64,000 nucleotides of DNA, from the NCBI GenBank assembly GCA_011390785.1, contig JAABRR010000003.1:1-64000 (forward strand), read 5' to 3'. Made by a program: the position numbers and the translations under genes. Below the pieces are notes generated by a model. The model saw only the letters and a list, made by a program, of their open reading frames with translations, ran no database searches and was not told where the DNA came from. The stretch comes from Sphingobacteriia bacterium. GTDB taxonomy: Bacteria > Bacteroidota > Bacteroidia > Bacteroidales > UBA7960. Every line of letters begins with the position of its first letter. Position 1 is the first letter of the stretch. Positions 46,274 to 55,431 of the stretch are shown here, piece after piece.

Positions 46274-46433
46274 TAATCTTCAGTTTTTGGATAATAATTT
46301 GCCACGACCTTCAAATTGTACCTGTTACTGATCATATTGTTAAATGCAACAGCTTTCCCTGATCCCTTATTGTTTATTTTGTTACAACTCAAAAAAGTAT
46401 TATTTTTACTTAAATTTAATCTAAATAAATATA

Positions 46434-47531
46434 ATGACTTTAAATGTTGAAAATGTGCTAGTTGCACTTTCCAAAGTGATAGAACCTGACCTTAAAAAGG
46501 ATCTTGTTGCTCTTGGAATGATCAAAAACCTGGAAGTAAAAGAGAAAAATGTTTCATTTACAATAGTACTTACTACACCAGCCTGCCCATTTAAAGACAG
46601 TATGAAACGCGCTTGCGAAAAGGCGATAAAGGAATTGGTAGATGCTCAGGCTATTGTAGAAATAACAATGGAATCAAGCACAACAGGTAAAACTAAAAAC
46701 GATTCAGAGTTACTGCCAGGAGTTAAAAATATAGTTGCTATTGCCAGTGGGAAAGGGGGTGTTGGTAAGTCTACAGTAGCTGCAAACCTGGCTGTTTCTC
46801 TTGCCAGAACGGGAGCAAAAGTTGGTTTGGTAGACGCAGATATTTACGGGCCGTCAGTTCCATTAATGTTTGGAGCAATTGATAATCAGTTAACAACTGT
46901 GGATGTAGATGGAAAAACCAAGGTGTTGCCTTTAAGGAAGCATGGGGTTTCAATTGTTTCTATCGGCTTTTTTGTAGATGCTACACGTGCTTTGGTGTGG
47001 CGTGGCCCAATGGCTGCCGGTACCCTGAAACAGCTTTTTACCGATGTTGAATGGGGCGAACTGGATTATCTGTTAATTGATTTACCTCCCGGAACCGGCG
47101 ATATTCATCTTACTATAGTCCAAACACTTGGCTTAACCGGTGCAGTTGTGGTTAGCACGCCTCAGGAAGTGGCTCTAGCCGATGCACGAAAAGCTGTTTC
47201 GATGTTTGAAAACCAGAAAGTAGGAGTTAAGATATTAGGAATGGTTGAAAATATGGCCTGGTTTACACCTGCTGAGTTACCCGATAATAAATATTACCTT
47301 TTTGGAAAAGATGGTTGTAAAAAACTTGCTGAAAAAATGAATGTGCCATTTCTTGGTGAAGTACCCATAATTCAAAGCGTTTGTGAGTCGGGTGACATGG
47401 GCATACCCGCTGCTTTGGATTCGAACAATTCAGCTCAAGCCTATTTTGATAAGATTGCCGGAAACCTTGCCAGTGAAATTTCTAAATTGAATGCTGGTAT
47501 GAGAAGTAAGGTTGTTACAATTACTCATTAG
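46434..47531 (+). CDS. Mrp/NBP35-type iron-sulfur carrier ATPase
   Basis: A 365-residue P-loop protein for [4Fe-4S] cluster delivery. An N-terminal MIP18/DUF59 domain (CPFKDSMKRACEKA) occupies about 95 residues. The deviant Walker A is IASGKGGVGKSTVAANLA, followed by VDADIYGPSVPLMFG and LIDLPPGTGDIHLT. The CXXC motif seen in E. coli Mrp after ENM(S/A)xF is missing: here the segment reads NMAWFTPAELPDNKYY. Bacteroidota homologues commonly show this form, as I recall. A NifU-type scaffold follows 72 bp downstream, supporting an Fe-S role. Confidence 0.92.
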   Translation: MTLNVENVLVALSKVIEPDLKKDLVALGMIKNLEVKEKNVSFTIVLTTPACPFKDSMKRACEKAIKELVDAQAIVEITMESSTTGKTKNDSELLPGVKNIVAIASGKGGVGKSTVAANLAVSLARTGAKVGLVDADIYGPSVPLMFGAIDNQLTTVDVDGKTKVLPLRKHGVSIVSIGFFVDATRALVWRGPMAAGTLKQLFTDVEWGELDYLLIDLPPGTGDIHLTIVQTLGLTGAVVVSTPQEVALADARKAVSMFENQKVGVKILGMVENMAWFTPAELPDNKYYLFGKDGCKKLAEKMNVPFLGEVPIIQSVCESGDMGIPAALDSNNSAQAYFDKIAGNLASEISKLNAGMRSKVVTITH

Positions 47532-47603
47532 GGGTTACTATAATATTGAATTTCTCTAAAACTAATCTATCTTATAATTATATTCATCCTTAAATTTACT
47601 CTT

Positions 47604-47864
47604 ATGACCGAACAACAAAATGCTGAAATGATAAGAAAAGTAGAAAACGTGATTGACCAAATCAGGCCTTATTTGCAGGCTGACGGAGGTAATATTCGTT
47701 TTGTGGAACTTACCGATGATAATGTGGTAAATGTTGAACTTTTAGGAGCCTGTGGGTCTTGTCCAATGAGCACCATGACACTGAAGGCAGGTGTTGAACA
47801 GGCTATGAAAAAAGCAATACCCGAAGTAAAATCGGTTGAGGCTATTAATATGAATGTTTATTAA
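47604..47864 (+). CDS. NifU C-terminal domain (Nfu-type) Fe-S scaffold
   Basis: An 86-residue protein consisting only of the Nfu domain: IRPYLQADGGNIRFVELTDD and the cluster-binding LLGACGSCPMSTMTL with Cys50 and Cys53. A dimer holds one [4Fe-4S] cluster across four cysteines. It directly follows the Mrp-type ATPase and precedes a terminator, so the two form a small Fe-S delivery operon. Confidence 0.93.
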   Translation: MTEQQNAEMIRKVENVIDQIRPYLQADGGNIRFVELTDDNVVNVELLGACGSCPMSTMTLKAGVEQAMKKAIPEVKSVEAINMNVY

Positions 47865-47914
47865 TACTGATTATTTTCCAATAAGAAGTTATTATCATTT
47901 TACATAGAAAGTAT

Positions 47915-47949
47915 AAAAGGCTGTAGATATTTAATTTGCAGCCTTTTTT
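47915..47949. terminator. Terminator between convergent genes
   Basis: AAAAGGCTG (47915-47923) pairs with CAGCCTTTT (47939-47947) around a 15-base loop, followed by TT. It serves the Nfu gene on the plus strand and, by symmetry, possibly the convergent gene at 47953. Confidence 0.75.
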
Positions 47950-47952
47950 GTA

Positions 47953-49347
47953 TTATTCTGGTCTTTTTTGCATTAATGGCAAAGGAATGTAACAATTAGA
48001 TTGGGTTTCAGACAGTCCTTTGTCTGTTACGGTAATTTCGTCAATAATCCATCCTCTAAAACCATTGTAAAGCCCATCCCTGGTATCAAAAACAAATTGT
48101 AAGCGAATAGAAGTACTTACATATTTGGTAAGGTCAAACTCATGATATTTCCAGGAAGGAAGCTGATTGAATCCCCCTGACGTAAAGGGAATGGATTTTC
48201 TGTCGGGAATAATGGGATCGGTATAGGGGTTTAATTTCCCTAACTGAACCGATTCACCAGAAGGTTTAATAACATAAATCTCCATCAGATCATAGCCGGC
48301 TTGATTAGGATTAACACTTTCTATCTCGAACCATGACCAAAAATTAAAGCTTGCTTCTTTAATATCCGATAAGCTGATGATAGGTGAAATTAGTATACCT
48401 CTATTCTTGGCGACACTGGTTCCTCCTGACAATTCATAATCATACGGGCTTTGTTCTCCTAAATAATTACCTGTTTCTATAGTGCCATACCACATACCTG
48501 AGTTTCCTTTGTATGGTGGCGGCAAAGCCGCTTCAGAATGATCATTGGGGGCAAGAAGAATATAATCAGGATATTGAGTATTAAAAACAGTTTCACTGGA
48601 ATATAAATTCCAGAATCCATCCATTTCCCAGCCTGTCAGTGTTTTTTCAAAACCTTCGTAAAATACCTTCGTGGGTGGTGGGGCTTCGGTCAATTCAAAG
48701 TTGATAACAACCATTTCATTTTGCAAAATACTGATGTTTTGAATGATTTCTATTTCATAACCTTCATAAATGCATCTTACCTTAAATTCTGCGGTTGTTT
48801 GCAGGGGAATTGCTCCGATGTAGTACTGTCCGTTTTCATTTGATGATACGGAAGAAAAGTATCCGTTGGTAATTTGTTCGTTTTGCGCACTAATCGCAAT
48901 ACTTGCATTGGATAGTACATCTCCGGCAGTATTTCTTACAATACCCGATATGCCACCCACAGGCGCAGCAAGGCTTTCAACAACAGGCAAAAAGGCCACA
49001 AAAGCACCCCCTGTGTTATTTATGGAAATTTGGTTCGAAAACATAGATTTATATCCCTTGTGAGTAATGACAAGGTTATATTGTCCCTGTGAAACGTTAT
49101 AAAATGAATAATTTCCATTTTCATCAACTAATGTTTCTTTTAATAAAGGCGAATTAGAAGATTCGACTGATTGCTGTAAAGATATATTGGCTCCTGAAAG
49201 ATGCTCAAAGCTTATAGCATCACAGGCAATGCCTTCAATAGATGTTTTTGAAAAGTCAGCATCATTTTTTTCACAGGATGAAAATTTTATAACTGTTGTC
49301 AATATTGCAATAAAAAGCCAAATACTTTCATCAAGCGCTTTTATCAT
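47953..49347 (-). CDS. Carboxypeptidase-regulatory-like surface lipoprotein
   Basis: A 464-residue protein from the ATG at 49347, which gives a signal with lipobox-like KFSSC (Cys25); 24 more codons are open upstream but would bury the signal. Carboxypeptidase-regulatory-like beta domains follow (GIACDAISFEHLSGANISL with YNLVITHKGYKSM; GISGIVRNTAGDVLSNASIAI; then VRCIYEGYEIE). The C-terminal half is a jelly-roll of the choice-of-anchor-J/MAM-like type (FYEGFEKTLTGWEMDGFWNL, GWIIDEITVTDKG). No T9SS tail is present. Likely a binding or structural surface protein. Confidence 0.8.
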   Translation of the reverse strand: MIKALDESIWLFIAILTTVIKFSSCEKNDADFSKTSIEGIACDAISFEHLSGANISLQQSVESSNSPLLKETLVDENGNYSFYNVSQGQYNLVITHKGYKSMFSNQISINNTGGAFVAFLPVVESLAAPVGGISGIVRNTAGDVLSNASIAISAQNEQITNGYFSSVSSNENGQYYIGAIPLQTTAEFKVRCIYEGYEIEIIQNISILQNEMVVINFELTEAPPPTKVFYEGFEKTLTGWEMDGFWNLYSSETVFNTQYPDYILLAPNDHSEAALPPPYKGNSGMWYGTIETGNYLGEQSPYDYELSGGTSVAKNRGILISPIISLSDIKEASFNFWSWFEIESVNPNQAGYDLMEIYVIKPSGESVQLGKLNPYTDPIIPDRKSIPFTSGGFNQLPSWKYHEFDLTKYVSTSIRLQFVFDTRDGLYNGFRGWIIDEITVTDKGLSETQSNCYIPLPLMQKRPE

Positions 49348-49513
49348 AACATAGAAGTTTTTGAATGAGTAAACAGTTATTTGCAGCAAACCCTTTATGA
49401 TAGGGTTCGATGTCCACAAAATAGTTTATAAAGATAAGTTTAAGGCTGTCGGAATCTTTGCGTATAAATACGCTAACTCATGAGTAAAAATGCTTAGGTT
49501 TTATTTAGGAGTG

Positions 49514-51160
49514 TTAACCCAGGTATTTCGCTACTATTGGCATTTTACGGCCCATGCCAAAGGCTTTCAGACTAACTCTCAGGGCGGGTGGGGTTTGGTA
49601 TCTTTTGTACTCGCAGGTATTTACCAGTTTCAGAATCCGGTTTACTAAATTAGGATCAAAGCCAAGCTGAATAATCTCTGAAGGACCCAATCTATTCTCT
49701 ATATACTGATAGAGTATTTTATCGAGAATATCATATTCGGGAAGTGAATCTGTATCTTTCTGGTCTGGCTTTAATTCAGCTGATGGAGGTTTTACAATCG
49801 TATTCTCGGGTATAATTTCTTTATCTTGATTGATAAACCGGGCCAATCGGAATACATCTGTTTTATAAACATCACCCAAAACCGATAACCCTCCGCACAT
49901 ATCACCATACAATGTGCCATATCCAACGGCTGCTTCACTTTTGTTTGATGTGTTGAGCAATACATGCCCAAACTTATTGGAAAGAGCCATTAGCAATACA
50001 GCCCTTGTGCGCGACTGAATATTTTCTTCGGCAATTCCAAAAGGGAGACCTTTGAAATATGGTTCTAGCTGTAGTTCAAAACTTGCCGTCGGTTCTTCAA
50101 TAGGTATGATATAATGGGGTGAATTAAGATTTTCTGCCAACTGGCGTGCATCTTCCAAAGAATGGTCTGAACTGAACTTTGAAGGCATTAGAACTCCCAA
50201 AACATTCTGATTACCCAATGCCTCGGCGGCAATAGCAAAGGTAACCGCCGAATCGATACCTCCTGATAATCCCAGAATGGCTTGTTTGAAACCAAGTTTA
50301 GTAAAATAATCACGCACACCCAAAACAAGAGCCTGATAAATGTTCGATATTTTATTTCTGTCATCTGCTTTCGTATCCGGAAGTATTCCTTTTTGGCTAT
50401 CAAGCTCATCATGATCTAAAATGACAAAATCTTCATCAAAAGAGTTTAACTCTTTAATAATTTCCCCGCTCGAACTTATTGCCATTGAGCCTCCATCAAA
50501 AATTATTTCTGTTTGCGCTCCTATCTGGTTTACATACAAAAGGGGCAGATTGTAACGTTTGGCATTTTCTGCAAGCATCTTTTTTCTTGTATAGCCATGA
50601 TTCCATGAAAAAGGTGACGCTGCAATGTTAATCATTATCTCAGCTCCTTTTTCAAAAAGAATTTGCATGGGATTACCTACATATAAGGGGTTGTCGTTAA
50701 GATTCCAAAGATCTTCACAAATGGTCAGGGCTATTTTTTTCCCTTTAAAATCGATATTTTCAAAGGTAACAGAAGGCTCAAAATACCGGTATTCATCAAA
50801 AATGTCATAGTTGGGAAGCAATCCTTTTCTATACACATGCCTTATTTCTTTGTTCTCAAGAAAAAAGGCTGCATTGAACAAGGGTTTTCCTTTTCTTAGG
50901 GTATTTCTGTCTGGTGCTCCCACTATAGCAGCAATACCGCTGCAGTGTTCTTTTATTTCATCAACAGCTTTATAGCATTTATTTATGTAGTCATTAAACT
51001 CGAGAAAGTCACCCGATGGATAGCCACATACTGATAATTCTGAAAAAACCACAAGGTCTGCTTCTGCCGCTTTTGCTTTTTCTATTCCTTCAATTATTTT
51101 TTTTGTATTAAACTCGAAATTTCCTATGTGATAGTTGTATTGAGCCAGGGCAATTTTCAT
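49514..51160 (-). CDS. nadE: Glutamine-dependent NAD+ synthetase
   Basis: A 548-residue two-domain enzyme converting deamido-NAD to NAD with glutamine as the nitrogen donor. The N-terminal nitrilase-type glutaminase has the Glu in VVFSELSVCGYPSGD, the Lys in YRKGLLPNYDIFDE and the Cys in LTICEDLWN. The C-terminal synthetase has the ATP pyrophosphatase loop LGLSGGIDSAVTFAIA and NTSNKSEAAVGYGTLYGD. The extended form (about 550 residues) distinguishes it from ammonia-dependent NadE. Confidence 0.96.
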   Translation of the reverse strand: MKIALAQYNYHIGNFEFNTKKIIEGIEKAKAAEADLVVFSELSVCGYPSGDFLEFNDYINKCYKAVDEIKEHCSGIAAIVGAPDRNTLRKGKPLFNAAFFLENKEIRHVYRKGLLPNYDIFDEYRYFEPSVTFENIDFKGKKIALTICEDLWNLNDNPLYVGNPMQILFEKGAEIMINIAASPFSWNHGYTRKKMLAENAKRYNLPLLYVNQIGAQTEIIFDGGSMAISSSGEIIKELNSFDEDFVILDHDELDSQKGILPDTKADDRNKISNIYQALVLGVRDYFTKLGFKQAILGLSGGIDSAVTFAIAAEALGNQNVLGVLMPSKFSSDHSLEDARQLAENLNSPHYIIPIEEPTASFELQLEPYFKGLPFGIAEENIQSRTRAVLLMALSNKFGHVLLNTSNKSEAAVGYGTLYGDMCGGLSVLGDVYKTDVFRLARFINQDKEIIPENTIVKPPSAELKPDQKDTDSLPEYDILDKILYQYIENRLGPSEIIQLGFDPNLVNRILKLVNTCEYKRYQTPPALRVSLKAFGMGRKMPIVAKYLG

Positions 51161-51258
51161 TGATATTTTATTTGAGAATTAGATTTATGAAGGAGTAATG
51201 AGTTTGCGGGTTATTATTCTGATTTTAAAAGGTAAAGAAAAGTTGGTGTAACGATTTC

Positions 51259-51738
51259 TTAATCAAATTCCTCATTAAACTTTCTTTCGAAATTTTGCAT
51301 GTCATCATCAATATTCTGATAGTTTTCGCATTTAGGTATTTTCTCTGCTTCAAATTCTTTTTCTATTCGCTGAAAATATAGTAACCTGTTGGCTCTTAAA
51401 ACTCCTTTATTACGGATCGAGTTCATATTACTCATAAAAGTGTGAATATTTCTGCATGCATCAGTAATATTAATCTTATGATATAAATAGATATCTGTGA
51501 GCTTTATGAGACTTTCTAATCTCATTTCAAGATCTTTTCGTGAATCTATTGAAACTGGAACCGTTTGTACAACAATTTCATATTCCTGGGCTGCTTCGCG
51601 GTAATTCTCTTTTTTATAGTTGTTTTCGGCAGAATCAAAACTTTTTTTTGCTGCTGTTAAGGTTCTCGAATCCTGTCCAACCGTTTGCAAACTAAGTATG
51701 AAGGATAATAAAATGATTGAAAATGCTGCTTTTTTCAT
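51259..51738 (-). CDS. Small secreted helical protein, TPR-like
   Basis: 159 residues from the ATG at 51738, which gives a clean signal peptide (KKAAFSIILLSFILSLQTVG); an upstream in-frame ATG at 51771 is less suitable. The mature part is helical with a TPR-like unit (AKKSFDSAENNYKKENYREA) and charged helices (RIEKEFEAEKIPKCENYQN). No named family recognised. It is divergent from the envelope operon that follows and lies upstream of nadE on the same strand. Confidence 0.7.
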   Translation of the reverse strand: MKKAAFSIILLSFILSLQTVGQDSRTLTAAKKSFDSAENNYKKENYREAAQEYEIVVQTVPVSIDSRKDLEMRLESLIKLTDIYLYHKINITDACRNIHTFMSNMNSIRNKGVLRANRLLYFQRIEKEFEAEKIPKCENYQNIDDDMQNFERKFNEEFD

Positions 51739-52126
51739 TATAAATATTTTTGAGACTGATTTATAAAACAAAAGTATGAAATTTTTATACCTGAATAAGC
51801 AATTGATTTATGGTGATAGTGGAAACATAGGGTTGGTTGGTTTTATTGAAATGTACGTAAAATGATTGTTGATAAAACAATTTTTTGAAATAATACGGCA
51901 CCAAAAAATATTTATTAAAAATCTCATATTATTTTTAGAAAAAATAGAATTTTCTTTAACGTTTTTTTATACATTTGTGATGTGTTTGCAATTATTTCGT
52001 TATAGAAAGTTATTGTTTTATCTGATTTTCTTACAAGTAAGATAAATTAAATGTCTATTCAATAATATTTATTCCCTGTGGCATTTTGAGATCTTTAATC
52101 AAAATAAATACCAAAATTGATATTCT
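51739..52126. other. AT-rich divergent regulatory interval
   Basis: No gene seen. It separates the small secreted protein from the six-gene envelope operon. TACATTTG at 51970-51977 matches the -7 consensus TAnnTTTG. TTTC about 15 bp upstream is only a weak -33. Several homopolymeric A/T runs are present. Confidence 0.5.
51970..51977 (+). promoter_or_regulatory. -7 promoter box (TACATTTG) of the envelope operon
   Basis: TACATTTG fits TAnnTTTG and lies about 150 bp upstream of the first operon gene at 52127, implying a long leader. Confidence 0.45.
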
Positions 52127-53746
52127 ATGAAGAAACTACTTGTTTTGCTGGGTTTTTTGTTTCCTCTTTGGTTATTTGCTCAACAGACATCAAATAATCA
52201 AAGTGCAATACCAGAGAGCTATTTGCGAAATTCTATTACCGTAATGTTTATTGATCAGGGCGGTAACCATTGGTCTCTGGCTAAACAAAAGGTAGAAAAT
52301 CTTTCCTTTTCCGATAAATATGACAATCATAATTTGTCGGGGTTATTATTCAACACTTCTTTTTCAAGAGGTAGTTTGTTGCCCACTGCTGTTGCCGAGG
52401 CTTTAAAGAGCGATTTGAACAAAAGAAATTTAGGTCGCGATATTATTGCCAAATGGTACAACCGGCAGCCTGATGGCACAATGGATGTAGAGCTGGTTCA
52501 CCAGAGGGGTCGTTTTACAGCCACCGATGCAGATTATATTGTGGCAGCATCATCGAGAAGAGGTGATGCTGCTCTTGAAGATTTAGGGAATAGGTTAGTG
52601 AATAAAAGTTATATTCTCGTAATTGATTTGAACGATATTAAGTCTATGGCTGAGGCTGATGAAGAGAGCCTGAAAGGTTGGCGGGGCAATGCTACAGGTT
52701 ACCTTTACCGGATTGATTTTGATGAGGAAACCCGTTTAGCTTTTTATGACACATGGATTTATGATGATGATCTTACTGATGCAAAGAATTTTAAGAAAAA
52801 TGCCTTTAATAATCTTGAAATACCTTTAGAATTTGTTACAATGGTATCAACATCTGTAAGAAGTACTCAAACCAAACAATACGGCTCTAAAAGCGAAGAT
52901 CAGCTAATGCAGGATCTGGTTCAGAAATCTTATAATGACATTTTGTATAATCTTGAAATGAAGGTAGATGCCTTTAAAGTTGTTACTCCTCTCTACGGAA
53001 GAAGGCCTCTGAGAGCAAAAATAGGGCTAAAGGAAGGGCTAAAAACCGATTTTAGATTTTTCGTTTATGAGCACGTTTATAACTCCCGGACTAATAGCAC
53101 CCGACAGGTGAGAAGGGGAGTAATCAGGGCAAAATCATCTTCTAAAATTCATGATAACCGGCACGAAGCGACAGGTGAAATGGGAACATCTCAGTTTTAC
53201 CAGGTAGCCGGTACAAGACTTGAAGAAGGTTATACCCTGGTGCAGCGAAATGATTTTGGAATCGAAGTTACCCTTGGTGGCGAAATTGGTGAAATAGGCG
53301 GGTTTTATGGCCGGGCTGATATTAGAACAGGCCGCTTTACCGGCATCAGGTCATTCTTTGTTTACGTTGATCTGGGCTTAGATGAAGCTTATTCTCCATA
53401 TTACAATGAAGACTTTTCAATGCTTCGTGTTAGTGGCGGACTTGCCAAAGGGATGCAGCTGATGCGAAATGTTGAGCTAAGGCCATATATCGGTGTGGGT
53501 GTAGAAGGGGCATCAAATGATACTTATTCAGAAGATGATGCTATTCAGGCATATTTCTTTAGGGCAGGAGCCAATCTGGCATTGAATTTGGCACACAATT
53601 TTCAGCTTATCGGCGGTTTAGGATCTTACAACTTTGTAACCGATGCAGAAAACGAAAGTGGCACTGTTTCTGAAATTCCATGGTCTGATTTATTTTCTGA
53701 AAGAGGTGGTGTGTCAACCATGTTAGGAATAAAAATTATGTTTTAA
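52127..53746 (+). CDS. Envelope operon gene 1: exported protein with CsgG-like N-part and barrel-like C-part
   Basis: A 539-residue exported protein (signal KKLLVLLGFLFPLWLFA). The N-terminal two thirds contain mixed alpha/beta segments (ATDADYIVAASSRRGDAALEDL; SYILVIDLNDIKSM) reminiscent of CsgG/TolB-N-like domains. From about residue 400 the sequence alternates hydrophobic and polar residues with aromatic ends (GGFYGRADIRTGRFTGIRS; VELRPYIGVGVEGAS), ending TMLGIKIMF, which suggests a short outer-membrane barrel. No family name is certain. It heads a six-gene run of exported proteins. Confidence 0.75.
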   Translation: MKKLLVLLGFLFPLWLFAQQTSNNQSAIPESYLRNSITVMFIDQGGNHWSLAKQKVENLSFSDKYDNHNLSGLLFNTSFSRGSLLPTAVAEALKSDLNKRNLGRDIIAKWYNRQPDGTMDVELVHQRGRFTATDADYIVAASSRRGDAALEDLGNRLVNKSYILVIDLNDIKSMAEADEESLKGWRGNATGYLYRIDFDEETRLAFYDTWIYDDDLTDAKNFKKNAFNNLEIPLEFVTMVSTSVRSTQTKQYGSKSEDQLMQDLVQKSYNDILYNLEMKVDAFKVVTPLYGRRPLRAKIGLKEGLKTDFRFFVYEHVYNSRTNSTRQVRRGVIRAKSSSKIHDNRHEATGEMGTSQFYQVAGTRLEEGYTLVQRNDFGIEVTLGGEIGEIGGFYGRADIRTGRFTGIRSFFVYVDLGLDEAYSPYYNEDFSMLRVSGGLAKGMQLMRNVELRPYIGVGVEGASNDTYSEDDAIQAYFFRAGANLALNLAHNFQLIGGLGSYNFVTDAENESGTVSEIPWSDLFSERGGVSTMLGIKIMF

Positions 53747-53817
53747 CCTTCTTGTGTTACATTTCTTAAAATATTTCAAAGCACTTGTTAAAATTACGAA
53801 TCTCAAATCCAATACTT

Positions 53818-54354
53818 ATGAAAAAATCCAGTTATTTGGTAATGGCCTTTGTTTTTACATTTATTCTGTCAGAAACCGTATTTTCGCAGGCAAGACACTC
53901 TCGCCGGGATAGAAAAGCACATTACAGCAGCAGTGAAAATTATGAAGTTGAAATTATTGGTGTTGGCCAGGATGGAACAAAAATTATGAAAGTCTGGGGT
54001 TATGGGAAAAGGGTGGAAGATGCCATTATTCAGGCAAAAATGAACGCTGTAGCTTCCGTAATTTTTAGAGGTATTCCCGGTGGGCATGGTGCCGCCGCTA
54101 CACCAGCTATATTAACTGATCCGTCCGCCGGTGATACTCATGCCGATTACTTTGACGACTTTTTTGCCTCCGATGGTAAATATATCCGGTTTATCAATCT
54201 TACAACAGATGGCATGCCCAGTGGGCAGGACCGTTTGCGAATGAGTCGGCCCAGTGGTTACAAAGTAGCCATATATGTGCAGGTAATGTACGATAATCTG
54301 AGAAGACAACTTGAAGCAGATGGAGTGGCCCGCAGATTAGATTCCGGGTTTTAA
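53818..54354 (+). CDS. Envelope operon gene 2: LPP20/FlgT-N-like exported protein
   Basis: 178 residues from the ATG at 53818 (signal SYLVMAFVFTFILSETVFS). The segment VWGYGKRVEDAIIQAKMNA resembles the conserved strand-helix of LPP20 and FlgT N-terminal domains, where a G-x-G precedes an alanine-rich helix. The C-terminus is VAIYVQVMYDNLRRQLEADG. An upstream TTG in frame is rejected because it displaces the signal. The gene follows gene 1 by about 70 bp on the same strand. Function unknown. Confidence 0.72.
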   Translation: MKKSSYLVMAFVFTFILSETVFSQARHSRRDRKAHYSSSENYEVEIIGVGQDGTKIMKVWGYGKRVEDAIIQAKMNAVASVIFRGIPGGHGAAATPAILTDPSAGDTHADYFDDFFASDGKYIRFINLTTDGMPSGQDRLRMSRPSGYKVAIYVQVMYDNLRRQLEADGVARRLDSGF

Positions 54355-54432
54355 TTATCAATAAAAGATAACGTTGAAAAGGATCTTTCTTTCTACTATC
54401 ATTATTCTAAGTAATAGTTAATATTTAAGCTT

Positions 54433-55404
54433 ATGAAAAAACTTTTTATTTTATGTGTCATCTTATTTTCTGGCCTTAATCTCTTTAGTCAGGCAAAAAA
54501 GCCTACAATTATGGTGGTTCCCAGCGATCAGTATTGTATCAGCAACGGATATAAAATGGAGTTTGAAGCAATGGGAGCAAGCCAAACCCTACCCGACTAT
54601 CAAGCTGCCATGCAGCAAGACCCTGATCTGCGAATGGTTATTACCAAGATGGGGCAGATAATGGCAGATAGAGGATTTCCTTTAAAAGATCTTGAAATGG
54701 AACTGAGAAGCATGCAGCAGGAGGCTGCTGAAGTTGCTATGATTGCTTCTTCGTCTTCCGGATCGGCTGTGGCTGAAAGCCCAATCGATGTTTTGAAAAG
54801 AACAGCAAAGGCCGATATTATTCTCGATCTGAGTTTTGAAATAAAAAGGCAGGGCCCCCAAAGATATATAACATTTAATCTTAGAGGTTTGGATGCCTAT
54901 ACGTCGAAACAGGTTTCAGGAGCAGCTGGTTCTGGTGCTCCATCAACTGCTGCCACTCCCGAACTACTGCTGGAAGAAGCCGTGCTCAGTTATATGGATG
55001 GCTTTAATGCTGGCTTGCAACGTCATTTTGACGATATGTTTGCCAATGGTAGGGAAGTGAGTGTAATTGTTAGGGTGTGGGATAACTGGTATGATGGTGA
55101 TTTGGAAACCTATTTTGAATATGATGGTGATGAAAAGGAGTTGCTTGAACATATTGACGACTGGTTTTACGATAATACAGTTCAGGGCAGATTTAACCTT
55201 TCTGACGCATCCAGCACAATGATGAGGCTTGAACAGGTTCGAATTCCAACAACCATTATTGATAGCAGGGGCAGAGAGAGAGCTGTAGACACACGTAGTT
55301 TTATCAGCGACCTCAGGCGGCATCTGAAACAAAACCTGAATATAGATTCCAAGATATATCTTCGAGGCCTTGGAGAAGCCTGGCTTATAGTTGGAGAAAG
55401 ATAA
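54433..55404 (+). CDS. Envelope operon gene 3: DUF6175-like exported protein
   Basis: A 323-residue protein with a signal peptide (KKLFILCVILFSGLNLFS). The mature start PTIMVVPSDQYCISNGY and the following MADRGFPLKDLEMELRSMQQ match a Bacteroidota family that I recall as DUF6175. KADIILDLSFEIKRQGPQRY and a Gly/Ala-Ser linker (GAAGSGAPSTAAT) follow, and the C-terminal domain contains VSVIVRVWDNWY and YLRGLGEAWLIVGER. The pattern of nucleotide-free alpha/beta units resembles TolB-N/CsgG-type periplasmic domains. Function is not established. Confidence 0.72.
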   Translation: MKKLFILCVILFSGLNLFSQAKKPTIMVVPSDQYCISNGYKMEFEAMGASQTLPDYQAAMQQDPDLRMVITKMGQIMADRGFPLKDLEMELRSMQQEAAEVAMIASSSSGSAVAESPIDVLKRTAKADIILDLSFEIKRQGPQRYITFNLRGLDAYTSKQVSGAAGSGAPSTAATPELLLEEAVLSYMDGFNAGLQRHFDDMFANGREVSVIVRVWDNWYDGDLETYFEYDGDEKELLEHIDDWFYDNTVQGRFNLSDASSTMMRLEQVRIPTTIIDSRGRERAVDTRSFISDLRRHLKQNLNIDSKIYLRGLGEAWLIVGER

Positions 55405-55431
55405 TTTTATATTAACATTAAACTTACAAAT

